From the NCBI RefSeq assembly GCF_000423085.1, contig NZ_AUHH01000017.1, positions 232-64,231 on the forward strand: a stretch of DNA of 64,000 nt. Direction: 5' to 3'. The translations under genes were made by a program, and so were the position numbers. Positions 28,362 through 37,862 of this stretch are shown here, in pieces (the first letter of the stretch is position 1; every line of letters starts with the position of its first letter). Below the pieces are notes generated by a model that saw only the letters and a list, made by a program, of their open reading frames with translations, searched no databases and had not been told where the DNA came from. This stretch comes from Granulicoccus phenolivorans DSM 17626 = NBRC 107789 = JCM 15570. GTDB taxonomy: Bacteria > Actinomycetota > Actinomycetes > Propionibacteriales > Propionibacteriaceae.

Positions 28362-30032
28362 GTGACTCAGCCCGACCCCAGTGTTCCCGGCCAGGCCGAC
28401 ATTCTCAGCAGGCGGCTGGACCAGGCCCGAGCCGATGCCCGAGAACTGGCCGCGCGCAATGACCGGCTGGCCGCCTCGCTGCGCGAGGCCCGGGACAAAC
28501 TGGTCTCGATGAAGGCACGGCTGGACGCGTTGGGTGCGCCGCCGGTGTCCTTCGGGGTGCTGCACGCGATGCTGCCGGCCCCCAGCGACGGCAGCGCCCA
28601 ACTGGCCGATGTCTGGGTGAACGGTCGCAAGTTGCGCACCAAGGTCGCCGCCGAGGTGGACCTGTCCCAGCTGCGCCGCGGCAGTGAGGTGCTGCTGAAC
28701 GAGTCGATGGTGCTGCTGGAGGTCCTCGACCCGACCGACACCGGCGAGGTCCAGTCGGTCAAGCACGTGCTGCCCGACGGGCGCGCGATCATGGTGGGGC
28801 GCAGCGACATGGAAACCGCCGTCCGGCTGGCCGGCGAGCTCGATCCCGAGACCGTCGAGGCCGGGGATCTGCTGACCGTCGACCTGAAGCTCGGGCTGGC
28901 GTACGCGAAGGTCCCCAAGGTCGACGTCGAAGAACTCGTCCTGGCCGAGATCCCCGATGTGACCTGGGCCGATATCGGCGGCCTGGACGCCCAGATCGAG
29001 CAGATCACCGACGCGATCGAACTCCCGTTCCTGCACCGCGACCTGTACGCCGACTACCAGCTGCGGGCCCCGCGCGGGGTGCTGCTGTACGGGCCCCCCG
29101 GGGTCGGCAAGACGATGATCGCGAAGGCGGTGGCGAACTCGCTGGCCCAGCAGATCGCCCGCGACGAGGGGCTGGACCCCAAGCAGGCGCGCAGCTATTT
29201 CTTCAACATCAAGGGCCCCGAACTGCTGAACAAGTACGTCGGGGAGACCGAGCGGCACCTGCGCCTGGTCTTCGAGCGGGCCCGCACGATGGCCTCGGAG
29301 GGGATGCCGGTGGTGGTCTTCTTCGACGAGATGGAGGCGATGTTCCGCACCCGCGGGACCGGGGTCTCCTCCGACATGGAATCCACGATCGTGCCGCAGC
29401 TGCTCAGCGAGATCGACGGCGTGGAGGGGGTGGACAACGTGATCGTGATCGGCGCCTCGAACCGGGAGGACCTGATCGATCCGGCCATCCTGCGGCCGGG
29501 CCGCCTCGATGTGAAGATCAAGATCGAACGTCCCGATGCCCAGGCCGCCCGCGACATCTTCGACCGCTACCTGAGCGAGAAGGTGCCGCTGCACCCCGAG
29601 GAGGTGGCCCGCTTCGGTGGGGACCACAGCCAGGCCCGAGCCGCGATGATCGACGCGGTGGTGACCGAGATGTACGCGGTCTCCCCGCACAACCGCTACC
29701 TCGAGGTGACCTACGCCGACGGGGACACCGAGATTCTCTACTTCAAGGACTTCACTTCCGGGGCGATGATCTCCTCGATCGTGGCCCGGGCGAAGAAGGC
29801 AGCGATCAAGGCCCAGTTGGCCGGCGGGGAACGCGGAATCCGGGTGGATCAGTTGATCGAGGGGTGCCGCCAGGAATTCCTGGAGAACGAGGACCTGCCG
29901 AACACCTCCAACCCGGACGACTGGGCCCGGATCTCCGGGCGCAAGGGGCAGCGGATCGTACACATCCGCACCCTGGTCACCTCGAAGCGCCCCGAGGGGA
30001 TCGACGAAGGCTCCACCGGTCAGTACCTGTGA
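28362..30032 (+). CDS. arc: Proteasome-associated AAA ATPase (ARC/Mpa)
   Basis: Hexameric AAA unfoldase that recognises pupylated proteins and feeds them to the 20S proteasome. 556 aa. N-terminal coiled coil (about residues 8-50) that captures Pup, then OB domains, then the AAA module with Walker [11 protein letters not shown] near residues 243-252 and Walker [12 protein letters not shown]. The C-terminus ends GQYL, the docking motif for the proteasome alpha ring. GTG 28362 is preceded by GGAGG with 8 nt spacing; the GTG at 28353 would overlap that site. The 3' end overlaps the antisense membrane gene by 56 nt. Confidence 0.95.
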   Translation: MTQPDPSVPGQADILSRRLDQARADARELAARNDRLAASLREARDKLVSMKARLDALGAPPVSFGVLHAMLPAPSDGSAQLADVWVNGRKLRTKVAAEVDLSQLRRGSEVLLNESMVLLEVLDPTDTGEVQSVKHVLPDGRAIMVGRSDMETAVRLAGELDPETVEAGDLLTVDLKLGLAYAKVPKVDVEELVLAEIPDVTWADIGGLDAQIEQITDAIELPFLHRDLYADYQLRAPRGVLLYGPPGVGKTMIAKAVANSLAQQIARDEGLDPKQARSYFFNIKGPELLNKYVGETERHLRLVFERARTMASEGMPVVVFFDEMEAMFRTRGTGVSSDMESTIVPQLLSEIDGVEGVDNVIVIGASNREDLIDPAILRPGRLDVKIKIERPDAQAARDIFDRYLSEKVPLHPEEVARFGGDHSQARAAMIDAVVTEMYAVSPHNRYLEVTYADGDTEILYFKDFTSGAMISSIVARAKKAAIKAQLAGGERGIRVDQLIEGCRQEFLENEDLPNTSNPDDWARISGRKGQRIVHIRTLVTSKRPEGIDEGSTGQYL

Positions 30033-30384
30033 CCCGCAGGGTGCCGAACAGGAACACGATCAGCCGCCAGCCCAGCAGCAGATAGCCGAGCACGGCGGTG
30101 GTGGAGACCACCAGCGCCCAGGGGACGGTCGCGTCGGTGAGCAGGTAGCGCAGCAGCAGGCCCACCACGCAGGTCAGCAGCCAGACCCCGACGCTGCGAT
30201 AGGCGGAGAACACGTTGCGCCACTGCCGCAGCACCAGCCAGCCGACCGCCAGCCCGACCAGGAACGGCCAGGCGTTCGTCCACAGCGACGCCGGGGTCAT
30301 CTCCTCGGCCCGGCTGCGGGAGAACGCCAGGGCGTACGCGGTCACCATCACCAGGTCGAGCCCGAGGGCCAGCAGCGTACGCAC
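29977..30384 (-). CDS. DUF3054-like membrane protein
   Basis: 135 aa, about four membrane segments ([69 protein letters not shown]). The pattern [15 protein letters not shown] suggests the DUF3054 family of unknown function. GTG 30384 was chosen because a TACGCT box lies exactly 6 nt upstream (30396-30391), giving a leaderless start; an ATG at 30423 would overlap the dop start. It is antisense to the end of arc by 56 nt and its promoter lies back-to-back with that of dop. Confidence 0.75.
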   Translation of the reverse strand: MRTLLALGLDLVMVTAYALAFSRSRAEEMTPASLWTNAWPFLVGLAVGWLVLRQWRNVFSAYRSVGVWLLTCVVGLLLRYLLTDATVPWALVVSTTAVLGYLLLGWRLIVFLFGTLRVTGTDRWSLRRSPRGASR

Positions 30385-30390
30385 CGCCCC

Positions 30391-30414
30391 AGCGTACGCG
30401 GTGCCCGCTAGGCT
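30391..30414. promoter_or_regulatory. Back-to-back leaderless promoters of DUF3054 gene and dop
   Basis: Minus strand: TACGCT at 30396-30391, 6 nt before GTG 30384. Plus strand: TAGGCT at 30409-30414, 7 nt before ATG 30422. The two -10 boxes are only 12 nt apart, so the two RNA polymerases cannot bind together and the promoters should be mutually exclusive. Confidence 0.5.
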
Positions 30415-30421
30415 CGGCGCC

Positions 30422-31924
30422 ATGACTGTGTGCGGGATCGAGACCGAGTACGGGATTTCGTTGGAGGGCGACGCCCAGGAAACCCACCCGATGGTCCTGT
30501 CCAATCACGCTGTCCGGGCGTACCAGGCGCTGATCAGCAGCTCCGAGGGCCCGCACTGGGACTTCTCCGGGGAGCGGCCGCTGACCGATGCCCGGGGCTT
30601 CGAACTGGAGCGCTACGAGGCCCGCGCCGACCAGTTGACCGACGAGCCGGATGCCACGATGGCGAACACGGTGCTCAGCAACGGGGCCCGGTTCTACGTC
30701 GATCACGCCCACCCGGAGTACTCCGGGCCGGAGGTCACCTCCGCCGCCGATGCGGTGCTGTGGGACCGGGCCGGGGACCAGGTCCTGGCGCTGGCCGCGC
30801 GCGCGGCCGGCAGCCGGCTGGGGCGCACCATGCGGATCTACAAGAACAACACCGACGGCAAGGGTGCGGCGTACGGGACCCACGAGAACTACCTGATGGC
30901 GCGACAGACCCATTTCCATCGAGTGGTCCGGCAGTTCACCGGGTTTCTGGTCACCCGGACCCCGCTGGTCGGCGCCGGCCGGGTCGGGATCGGGACCGAC
31001 TCGCGCACCCCGGGCTTCCAACTGAGTCAGCGGGCCGACTTCTTCGCCGCCGAGGTCGGGCTGGAGACCACCGTCAACCGGCCGATCATCAACACCCGCG
31101 ACGAGCCGCACGCCGATGCGCTGCGGCACCGACGCCTGCACGTGATCACCGGCGACGCGAACCAGTCGGAGTTCGCCACCTGGCTCAAGGTGGGCACCGC
31201 GGCGCTGACCCTGCGGGCGATCGCCGACGACGTGGTGGGGGACTCGGTGCAGCTGTTCCGCCCCGTCCCGGCGATGCACGCGGTCTCCCACGACCTGGAC
31301 TTCACCGTGCTGCTGAAGACCCTCGAGGGGCGTCAGTTGACCGCCCTGGACCTGCAGGAGCAGTACGCCGACGCCGTCGCCGCCTGGCTGGCCCGGGACC
31401 CGGAACTGGCGCACCCCGAGGAGGCCCGGGACCTGCTGACGGCCTGGCGGGCCACGATCGCGCAACTGCGGCAGGACCCGATGCAGCTGGCCGATCGGCT
31501 GGACTGGGTGACCAAACTGCAGCTGTTGGAGTCCTACCGCCGCCGCGACGGGCTCGACTGGTCGGCGGCCAAGCTGGCCCTGGTCGACCTGCAGTACGCC
31601 GATGTCGATCCCGATCGCAGCCTCTACCACGCGCTGCGCCGCAAGGGCCGGCTGCTCCGGCTGGTCACCGACGCCGAGGTCGCCCGGGCCCGGACCCAAC
31701 CGCCGGACGACACCCGGGCGTACTTCCGCGGCCGGGTCGTCGACCGGTTCGGCGACCAGGTCCGCGCGGCGTCCTGGGATTCGGTGGTGCTGCAGGTGCC
31801 CGGTCGGCGCAACTGGCTGCGCATTCCCACCCTGGATCCGCTGCGGGGCACCCGGGCACTGGTCGGCGATGTGGTGGATCAGGCCGCCGACGTGGGCGAT
31901 CTGGTCACCCGGCTGGGGCTGTGA
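30422..31924 (+). CDS. dop: Depupylase/Pup deamidase Dop
   Basis: Deamidates the C-terminal Gln of Pup to Glu so it can be ligated, and removes Pup from substrates; carboxylate-amine ligase fold. 500 aa. N-terminal CGIETEYGI, catalytic Asp94 in FYVDHAHPEYSGPE, YKNNTDGKGAAYGTHENYL for nucleotide binding. A Dop-loop-like insertion around residues 40-60 separates it from the ligase PafA. ATG 30422 is supported by its leaderless -10 box. The Gln-ended Pup encoded next requires this activity. Confidence 0.95.
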   Translation: MTVCGIETEYGISLEGDAQETHPMVLSNHAVRAYQALISSSEGPHWDFSGERPLTDARGFELERYEARADQLTDEPDATMANTVLSNGARFYVDHAHPEYSGPEVTSAADAVLWDRAGDQVLALAARAAGSRLGRTMRIYKNNTDGKGAAYGTHENYLMARQTHFHRVVRQFTGFLVTRTPLVGAGRVGIGTDSRTPGFQLSQRADFFAAEVGLETTVNRPIINTRDEPHADALRHRRLHVITGDANQSEFATWLKVGTAALTLRAIADDVVGDSVQLFRPVPAMHAVSHDLDFTVLLKTLEGRQLTALDLQEQYADAVAAWLARDPELAHPEEARDLLTAWRATIAQLRQDPMQLADRLDWVTKLQLLESYRRRDGLDWSAAKLALVDLQYADVDPDRSLYHALRRKGRLLRLVTDAEVARARTQPPDDTRAYFRGRVVDRFGDQVRAASWDSVVLQVPGRRNWLRIPTLDPLRGTRALVGDVVDQAADVGDLVTRLGL

Positions 31925-31941
31925 CCGAGTGTCCGGCGCAG

Positions 31942-32005
31942 GGTCTATAGTCGACTGGGTCTGTAGTCGAGTCGGTCGATCGCCGGGTCGATCTATAGTC
32001 GGTAC
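31942..32005 (+). repeat. Four tandem 16-bp units upstream of pup
   Basis: Units at 31942, 31958, 31974 and 31990, each 16 bp with consensus GGTCTATAGTCGNNTC. The first, second and fourth share TCTRTAGTCG; the third is degenerate (GGTCGATCGCCGGGTC). Each good unit carries a TATAGT/TGTAGT hexamer that could act as a -10 box; the last, 31994-31999, would start transcription near 32006, giving pup a leader of about 38 nt. An array of protein-binding sites is equally possible. Confidence 0.6.
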
Positions 32006-32043
32006 AGGGCCCGTCCGCTGGCCCGGTGATGTCAGGAGCGTCG

Positions 32044-32226
32044 ATGAGTGAGTCCGCACAACAGCTCCCGCACCGCTCGGAGGAGGACGCCGAGCAGGTG
32101 ATCGACCAGACCCGTCCCGCCGCCGGTGACGAGGACCTGGATGATCTGCTCGATGAGATCGACGATGTGCTCGAAGTGAATGCCGAACAGTTCGTGCGTT
32201 CCTTCGTCCAGAAGGGTGGCCAGTGA
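32044..32226 (+). CDS. pup: Prokaryotic ubiquitin-like protein Pup
   Basis: 60 aa intrinsically disordered protein attached by its C-terminus to lysines of proteins to mark them for the proteasome. Acidic middle with a coiled-coil-forming segment that binds ARC ([20 protein letters not shown]) and the hallmark end FVQKGGQ. The final Gln must be deamidated by Dop before ligation. ATG 32044 has CAGGAGCG upstream. The stop overlaps the prcB GTG by 4 nt. Confidence 0.97.
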   Translation: MSESAQQLPHRSEEDAEQVIDQTRPAAGDEDLDDLLDEIDDVLEVNAEQFVRSFVQKGGQ

Positions 32227-33047
32227 CCGAGTTTCTCAATCCGGCGTTCCGGGAGATCGCGACCTCCTCATTCACCGAGTTTCTCGGCAAGGCCGCGCCC
32301 GAACTGCTGCCCGGCCGGCTCGGGCTGACCGGGTCGGCGGCGGAGTTGACCCCGCACGGGACCACGATCGTGGCCGCGACCTACCCCGGCGGAGTGATGA
32401 TGGCCGGCGATCGGCGCGCGACCATGGGCAATGTGATCGCCCAGCGCGACATCCAGAAGGTCTACCCGGCCGATGAGTACTCCGTGGTCGGGATCGCCGG
32501 CGCGGCCGGGCTCGCGGTGGAGATGGTGCGCCTGTTCCGGGTGGAGCTGGAGCACTACGAGAAGATCGAGGGCGCCCCGCTGTCGCTGGACGGCAAGGCC
32601 AATCGGCTGGCCGGGATGATCCGCGGCAACCTGCCGATGGCGATGCAGGGCCTGACGGTGATTCCGTTGTTCGCCGGCTGGGATGCCGGGCGCGACCAGG
32701 GCCGGATCTTCTCCTACGACGCCACCGGCGGACGCTACGAGGAGACCGCGTTCCATTCGGTCGGCTCCGGCTCGGTGTTCGCCCGCGGCGCGCTGAAGAA
32801 GCTGTATCGCCATGATCTGGACGCCGCCGGCTGCGCGACGGTCCTGGTGCAGGCGCTGTACGACGCCGCCGACGACGACTCGGCCACCGGGAGCCCCGAT
32901 CTGGCCCGCCGGATCTTCCCGATCGTGGTCGCGGTGACCGCCGAGGGCAACCACCGCTATGACGAGGTCGAGACCGCCGAGATCGTGGATCGTATCGTCG
33001 CCGCGCGGCGTACCCGCCCCGATGGGCCGCAGGCCCCGCTCAACTGA
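32223..33047 (+). CDS. prcB: Proteasome 20S beta subunit
   Basis: Catalytic subunit of the 20S proteasome core. 274 aa precursor; a propeptide of 46 residues ends PHG, and autoprocessing would expose Thr47 ([21 protein letters not shown]). Asp and Lys of the N-terminal nucleophile site are visible in [11 protein letters not shown] and DIQKVYP. GTG 32223 overlaps pup by 4 nt; GTGGCCAG upstream gives little ribosome binding site, consistent with coupled translation. Confidence 0.96.
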   Translation: MTEFLNPAFREIATSSFTEFLGKAAPELLPGRLGLTGSAAELTPHGTTIVAATYPGGVMMAGDRRATMGNVIAQRDIQKVYPADEYSVVGIAGAAGLAVEMVRLFRVELEHYEKIEGAPLSLDGKANRLAGMIRGNLPMAMQGLTVIPLFAGWDAGRDQGRIFSYDATGGRYEETAFHSVGSGSVFARGALKKLYRHDLDAAGCATVLVQALYDAADDDSATGSPDLARRIFPIVVAVTAEGNHRYDEVETAEIVDRIVAARRTRPDGPQAPLN

Positions 33048-33082
33048 CCACCCACCGCACCGCCTGAACACAGGAGCAGCTC

Positions 33083-33919
33083 ATGAGCATGCCCATCTAT
33101 GTTGCCCCCGAGCAACAGATGAAGGATCGCGCCGATTTCGCCCGCAAGGGGATCGCGCGCGGCCGGTCGGTGGCGGTGCTGCGCTATGCCGACGGCATCT
33201 GCTTCGTGGCCGAGAACCGCTCCCAGGCCCTGCACAAGGTCTCCGAGATCTACGACCGGATCGGGTTCGCCGCGGTCGGTCGGTACAACGAGTTCGAGAA
33301 TCTGCGGATCGTCGGCATCCGGCACGCCGACATGCGCGGCTACTCCTACGACCGGGTCGATGTGACCGGGCGGGGGCTGGCCAATGCGTACGCCCAACTG
33401 CTCGGCACGATCTTCTCCTCCGGGGCGGAGAAGCCCTACGAGGTGGAACTGATCGTCGCCGAACTGGGGGAGACCGCCGAGCACGACCAGATCTATCGCC
33501 TCACCTACGACGGATCGGTCGGCGATGAGCCGCACTTCGCGGTGATGGGCGGTCAGGCCGATCAGATCGCCGAATCCATCCGGGCCCACCATCGCGACGA
33601 CCTGTCCCTGGCCGAGGTGCTCAAGGTTGCCGTCGAAGCCCTCGCCGCGGTGAATCCGAGCACCGAATTGGGGGTGGAGGCGCTCGAGGTCGCACTCCTG
33701 GACCGGACCCGGCATCAGCCGCGCAAGTTCCGCCGGCTGTCGGCGGCCGCGCTGCACACCCTGCTGGACCTGCCGACCGCCGGGACCACGACAGCGGCCG
33801 AGCCCGGGACCGGCGAGCCGGCCGAGCAGCAGGGAACCGCTGCCGAGCCGGCGGCAGAGCCGGAGCCCACCCCGGGTGCGGACACCGCGTCGAACGGAGA
33901 TGAACCCGCCGGTGAGTGA
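33083..33919 (+). CDS. prcA: Proteasome 20S alpha subunit
   Basis: Non-catalytic alpha ring subunit that gates the core and docks ARC. 278 aa. Typical start [21 protein letters not shown] with the gating N-terminus, then [19 protein letters not shown]. Residues from about 233 form an Ala/Glu/Pro-rich low-complexity tail. AGGAG lies before ATG 33083. It overlaps tyrA by 8 nt. In many actinobacteria the ligase gene pafA follows within this locus; here it does not. Confidence 0.95.
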   Translation: MSMPIYVAPEQQMKDRADFARKGIARGRSVAVLRYADGICFVAENRSQALHKVSEIYDRIGFAAVGRYNEFENLRIVGIRHADMRGYSYDRVDVTGRGLANAYAQLLGTIFSSGAEKPYEVELIVAELGETAEHDQIYRLTYDGSVGDEPHFAVMGGQADQIAESIRAHHRDDLSLAEVLKVAVEALAAVNPSTELGVEALEVALLDRTRHQPRKFRRLSAAALHTLLDLPTAGTTTAAEPGTGEPAEQQGTAAEPAAEPEPTPGADTASNGDEPAGE

Positions 33920-34988
33920 AACAACGGAGCTCCAGGGCCCGGTCGTGATCATCGGGGCGGGCCTGATCGGAGCCTCGGTGGGGTGTGCCCTGACCGCCGC
34001 GGGAATCGACGTCCGGCTCAGCGACCGCAATCCGGCGCATGCCCAGGTCGCGGCCGGCCGCGGCGCCGGAAGTGTCGACCCGGTCGATCCGGACGAGGTC
34101 GCGGTGGTCGTTGCCGCCGTCCCGCCGGCCGCCCTGGTCGGGGTGATCATGGCCGCCCTGGCCCAGTACCCGAATGCGTACGTCACCGATGTCGGGTCCG
34201 TGAAACACCGCATCCTGATCCGTTTGCGCGAACAAGGCGCCGACCTGTCGCGCTATGTCGGCTCGCACCCGATGGCCGGGTCCCATCTGAGTGGCCCGAT
34301 CTCCGCCAACGAGGACCTGTTCGCCGACCGGACCTGGATCGTGGCACCCCATGAGGGGTCGACGCCCGGCGCGGTCGACACGGTCACCGCCCTGGCGCGG
34401 ACCTGCCGGGCCCGGGTGGTCCGGATGGGCACCGCCGACCATGATCGGGCGGTCGCCGAGGTCTCCCACCTGCCCCAGGTGGTGTCCTCGGTGCTGGCCT
34501 CCGGACTCACCGGCGTGGCGCCCGCACACCTGGCGATCGCCGGGCAGGGCCTGCGCGACACCACCCGGATCGCCGGCAGCGACCCCGGCCTGTGGCAACA
34601 GATTCTGCTCGGCAACCGGGAAGAGGTCGCCCAGGAGGTACGCCGCTTCCGCGCCCGGCTGGACGACATGCTCGAAGGCCTGGAGGCCGGCTATGTCGAG
34701 CCGCAATTGGCCGCCGGGGTGGCCGGAACCCTGGCGATCCCGGGCAAGCACGGCGGACGGCACGAGGAGTACGCGCGGTTCATCGTGCAGATCCCCGACG
34801 AACAGGGCGCGTTGGCCCGGTTGTTCGTGGACGCCGATCGCGCCGGGGTGAGCATCGAGGACATCTCGATCGAGCACGACCCGGTCAAGCAGGTCGGTTG
34901 GTTGTCGCTGGCGGTGGTTCCCGAGGGCGCCGAGCGGCTGGAGAAGACCATGACCGAGGCGGGCTGGGAGATCCAGCCACCGGATTGA
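33912..34988 (+). CDS. tyrA: Prephenate dehydrogenase
   Basis: Oxidative decarboxylation of prephenate to 4-hydroxyphenylpyruvate for tyrosine. 358 aa. NAD-binding [17 protein letters not shown] at the N-terminus, catalytic His region [15 protein letters not shown], and a C-terminal ACT-like regulatory domain from about residue 280 ([16 protein letters not shown]). GTG 33912 overlaps prcA by 8 nt; ATG 33900 is an alternative but sits only 1 nt from the GGAG site. A terminator follows. In other actinobacteria tyrA commonly precedes cmk; here 3.5 kb intervene. Confidence 0.9.
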   Translation: MSETTELQGPVVIIGAGLIGASVGCALTAAGIDVRLSDRNPAHAQVAAGRGAGSVDPVDPDEVAVVVAAVPPAALVGVIMAALAQYPNAYVTDVGSVKHRILIRLREQGADLSRYVGSHPMAGSHLSGPISANEDLFADRTWIVAPHEGSTPGAVDTVTALARTCRARVVRMGTADHDRAVAEVSHLPQVVSSVLASGLTGVAPAHLAIAGQGLRDTTRIAGSDPGLWQQILLGNREEVAQEVRRFRARLDDMLEGLEAGYVEPQLAAGVAGTLAIPGKHGGRHEEYARFIVQIPDEQGALARLFVDADRAGVSIEDISIEHDPVKQVGWLSLAVVPEGAERLEKTMTEAGWEIQPPD

Positions 34989-35008
34989 GCCGGAGTGCCG
35001 CCGGCCGG

Positions 35009-35037
35009 GGTACGCCCCGACCGGGTCGGGGCGTACC
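35009..35037. terminator. Bidirectional hairpin between tyrA and the dioxygenase gene
   Basis: Perfect 14-bp inverted repeat GGTACGCCCCGACC/GGTCGGGGCGTACC around one central base, located between two convergent stop codons (34988 and 35047). It lacks a U-tract but would form a very stable hairpin in both transcripts. Confidence 0.7.
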
Positions 35038-35046
35038 GACGCGGGA

Positions 35047-35862
35047 TCAGCGACCGAACCGGAAGCTGGAGGCGGTGATTCCGCCGGCCATCATCGTCTC
35101 GTGGTAGGTCCGATGTGCCGGGTCGCCCTCGGCGGCACCCACCGCCACCATCAGCGGGATCAAATGATCCTCGGTGGGATGGGCGATCCGGGCACTCGGG
35201 GCCGCGGCCCAGCGCTCCAGCAGGGCCGAGCGCTCCGCCCCCTGATGGGCCAGCAGGGCGTCCGACAGCCACGCGTCGAACTCCGCCGACGGCCGCGCCG
35301 CCCCCGGACCGAAGGCCCGCAGGTTGTGATATGACAGGCCGCTGCCGATGATCACCACGCCCTCGTCCCGCAGCGGCGCCAGCGCCCGGCCCGCGGCCAG
35401 GTGGGCCGCCGGATCGAAGTCGTGCTTGATCGACAACTGCAGGATCGGCACATCGGCCTTCGGCCAGATCGCGTACGCCGGGGCGAACACCCCATGGTCG
35501 TAGCCCCGCTCGGCGTCCTGGTCGACGCGGATCCCGGCTCCGGTGAGCAGCTCGGTGACCCGGGCGGCGACGTCGGGGGCACCCGGCGCCGGGTACTGGA
35601 TGTGATAGGTGAACTCGGGGAAGCCACCGTAGTCATAGACCATCGGCGGATTCGGGTTGGTCTGGACGGTGAACCGGCCGGTCTCCCAGTGCCCGGAGAC
35701 CATCAGCACCGCCCGCGGGGCGACCCCGATCTCGGCAGGCATCGCCTGCAGCGAACGCTCCAGGATCGACATGTCCATCGGCAGCATGTCCTTGATCCAC
35801 GGCCAGGGCCCGCCACCGTGAGAGATGAAGTAGGTCGGCATCCGCAGGGACTGCTCGCTCAT
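35047..35862 (-). CDS. Class III extradiol ring-cleavage dioxygenase (LigB/DODA type)
   Basis: 271 aa member of the LigB/4,5-DOPA-extradiol-dioxygenase-like (YgiD) family: non-heme metal enzymes opening catechol-type rings. Metal-ligand candidates are the His residues in YFISHGGGPW, SGHWETG and YDHGVFAP, plus IGSGLSYHNLR. The real substrate is unknown. ATG 35862 starts MSEQSLRMPTYFISHGG. Convergent with tyrA across a long hairpin, divergent from an alpha/beta hydrolase gene. Part of an accessory patch that separates tyrA from cmk. Confidence 0.85.
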   Translation of the reverse strand: MSEQSLRMPTYFISHGGGPWPWIKDMLPMDMSILERSLQAMPAEIGVAPRAVLMVSGHWETGRFTVQTNPNPPMVYDYGGFPEFTYHIQYPAPGAPDVAARVTELLTGAGIRVDQDAERGYDHGVFAPAYAIWPKADVPILQLSIKHDFDPAAHLAAGRALAPLRDEGVVIIGSGLSYHNLRAFGPGAARPSAEFDAWLSDALLAHQGAERSALLERWAAAPSARIAHPTEDHLIPLMVAVGAAEGDPAHRTYHETMMAGGITASSFRFGR

Positions 35863-35878
35863 GACGCACTCGTTTCAC

Positions 35879-35890
35879 TTGATGATTCAA
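35879..35890. promoter_or_regulatory. Candidate operator TTGATGATTCAA
   Basis: Short dyad TTGA-4-TCAA in an AT-rich patch between the divergent dioxygenase and alpha/beta hydrolase genes. It resembles MarR-family operators, but no such regulator gene is adjacent, so this is weak. Confidence 0.25.
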
Positions 35891-36002
35891 CTATTGTGCC
35901 ACAACGACCGCCCACCCCGCCATATTCCCCGGGGCAGTCCCCGCGTACGCTGTGCGGCACACCCCCGAACTCCCCATCGACGCCGCTGAAACGGAGCCAG
36001 TT

Positions 36003-37055
36003 GTGAGCACCCTGCTCGAGGGCATTACCAGTCACCAGATCCGCACCGAGCGTGGCCAGTTCCAGGTGATCGAGGCGCACGCCGAGGCGGCGGGCATCCC
36101 GGTCGTGCTGATCCACGGCAATGTGTCCAGCTCGCTGTTCTTCCAGCCCACGATGCAGGCGCTGCCGCGCCACACCTACGCCGTCGACCTGCGCGGCTTC
36201 GGGGATTCCGAGACCCTCCCGGTGGACGCGACCCGCGGCGTCCGCGACTATTCCGACGACGTCGCCGCGGTGCTCGACACCCTCGCCGTGCCCCGGGCCC
36301 ATCTGGTCGGCTGGTCGATGGGCGGGGGAGTGGTGATGCAGCTGTTGCTGGATCGCCCCGACCTGGTCGCCACCCTGACCCTGATCTCGCCGGTGTCGCC
36401 GTACGGGTTCGGCGGCTCCGCCGCGGACGGTACGCCGCTGACCGAGGACTCCGCCGGGACCGGGGGCGGTGCGGCCAATCCCGGCTTCGTCGCCGCCCTG
36501 GCCGCCGGGGACACTACCGCCGATTCACCGGTGACCGCCCGCTCGGTGTTCCGGACCACCTATGTCGCGCCCGGGTACGACAGCGAGCTGGAGGATCTGT
36601 GGGTGGAGTCGATGCTGTCCACCAAGCTCGGGGATGACAACTACCCCGGCACCAAGACCGAGAGCCCCACCTGGCCCGGCTTCGGCGCCGGCGAGCGGGG
36701 CGTGCTGAACACGATGGCCCCGCGCTGGTTCAACACCGCCGGCATCGTGGACATCGCCGCCAAGCCCGCCATCTTGTGGGTGCACGGGGAGGACGACGCG
36801 ATCGTCGGGGACGCGACCATGTTCGATCTGAATCAGCTCGGCAAGCTCGGGGTGGTCCCCGGCTGGCCCGGTGAGGAGGTCGCGCCGGCGCAACCGATGG
36901 TGAGTCAGACCCGCGCGGTGCTGGACGCCTACCGGGCCAACGGCGGCAGCGCGACCGAACTCGCCCTGCCCGGGGTGGGCCACTCGGCCCACCTGGAAGC
37001 TCCCGAGGAGTTCCGCACGGCCCTGCTCGGACACATCGGCGAGCACGACCAGTAG
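36003..37055 (+). CDS. Alpha/beta hydrolase
   Basis: 350 aa. Oxyanion motif IHGNVSSS, nucleophile elbow GWSMGGG (Ser), acid in HGEDDAIV, and catalytic His in GVGHSAHLEAP: a complete Ser-Asp-His triad. The region around residues 135-260 is an enlarged cap. GTG 36003 follows ACGGAG with about 6 nt spacing; an upstream in-frame start precedes that site. Substrate unknown. Divergent from the extradiol dioxygenase, which hints at a shared aromatic substrate pathway, but that is inference. Confidence 0.85.
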   Translation: MSTLLEGITSHQIRTERGQFQVIEAHAEAAGIPVVLIHGNVSSSLFFQPTMQALPRHTYAVDLRGFGDSETLPVDATRGVRDYSDDVAAVLDTLAVPRAHLVGWSMGGGVVMQLLLDRPDLVATLTLISPVSPYGFGGSAADGTPLTEDSAGTGGGAANPGFVAALAAGDTTADSPVTARSVFRTTYVAPGYDSELEDLWVESMLSTKLGDDNYPGTKTESPTWPGFGAGERGVLNTMAPRWFNTAGIVDIAAKPAILWVHGEDDAIVGDATMFDLNQLGKLGVVPGWPGEEVAPAQPMVSQTRAVLDAYRANGGSATELALPGVGHSAHLEAPEEFRTALLGHIGEHDQ

Positions 37056-37082
37056 GAGCGGTCGACCGGCGGGGACCGCGGT

Positions 37083-37862
37083 TCAGACCGTACGCCCCCG
37101 GGCGTCCGCGTCGGGCCAGCAGCCGGTGTCGGCCATGCTGACCACCATTGCACTGAACAGGGCCGGATCCTCCGCGCTCCAGGGATGGTGCATCCCCGGC
37201 GCCATCCAGGTCTGCAGTTGCGGCAGCCGTTCCTGCAGCGGTTCGAAGCCACGCCGGATCGAGGCGCTCTCCCGCTGTCCACTGACCGCCAGCACCGGAC
37301 CGGCGTACGCGAAGGGCCCGACGGGCATCCCGGAGGCGGCCACTTCCGCGAACATCGCCCGGTTCGTCTGCGCCGAAGCCGCGGTCGCCGAGTCCACGAA
37401 CACCTCGCGGGAGTCCGGCGGGATGCCGAAGGGGAGTGCCTGCAGCCACCAGTACCAGCGTCGCTGCCACAGCGGTACCTGGGGGCGGATCAGCACTCGT
37501 TCGGCCCGGGAATACCCGGCCAGCGCCACTCCGGTGACCGTGGCACTGCGGACCAGTTCCGGGTGTCGGTGCAGCAGGTGGACCGCCACGAAGCCGCCCA
37601 GCGACAGCCCGACCACATGGGCCCGGCCGGCCACGGCGTCCCGGCGGATCCGGTCGGCGATGTCGTCGGCCGCTCCGGCGAGCCCGGGCCAGCGCTCACC
37701 CGCGCGGGAGGCGTACCCGGGCAGGTCCGGGGTGAGCAGGTGGCGCTCGGACAGCAACTCGATCTGGGGCAGCCAGGTCCACCCGCCCATGTTCGCTCCG
37801 TGCAGGAAGACGATCGTCTCCCCGGTGCGCGGGCCGTGCTCCTGGGGGTAGCTGGTCAACAT
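37083..37862 (-). CDS. Alpha/beta hydrolase
   Basis: 259 aa. Oxyanion region FLHGANMGGWTW, nucleophile elbow VGLSLGGFVA, and a likely catalytic His in GMHHPWS near the C-terminus. ATG 37862 overlaps the stop of the padR-like gene by 7 nt, so the two form an operon, regulator first. Not similar enough to the convergent hydrolase at 36003 to be a recent duplicate. Substrate unknown. Confidence 0.82.
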   Translation of the reverse strand: MLTSYPQEHGPRTGETIVFLHGANMGGWTWLPQIELLSERHLLTPDLPGYASRAGERWPGLAGAADDIADRIRRDAVAGRAHVVGLSLGGFVAVHLLHRHPELVRSATVTGVALAGYSRAERVLIRPQVPLWQRRWYWWLQALPFGIPPDSREVFVDSATAASAQTNRAMFAEVAASGMPVGPFAYAGPVLAVSGQRESASIRRGFEPLQERLPQLQTWMAPGMHHPWSAEDPALFSAMVVSMADTGCWPDADARGRTV

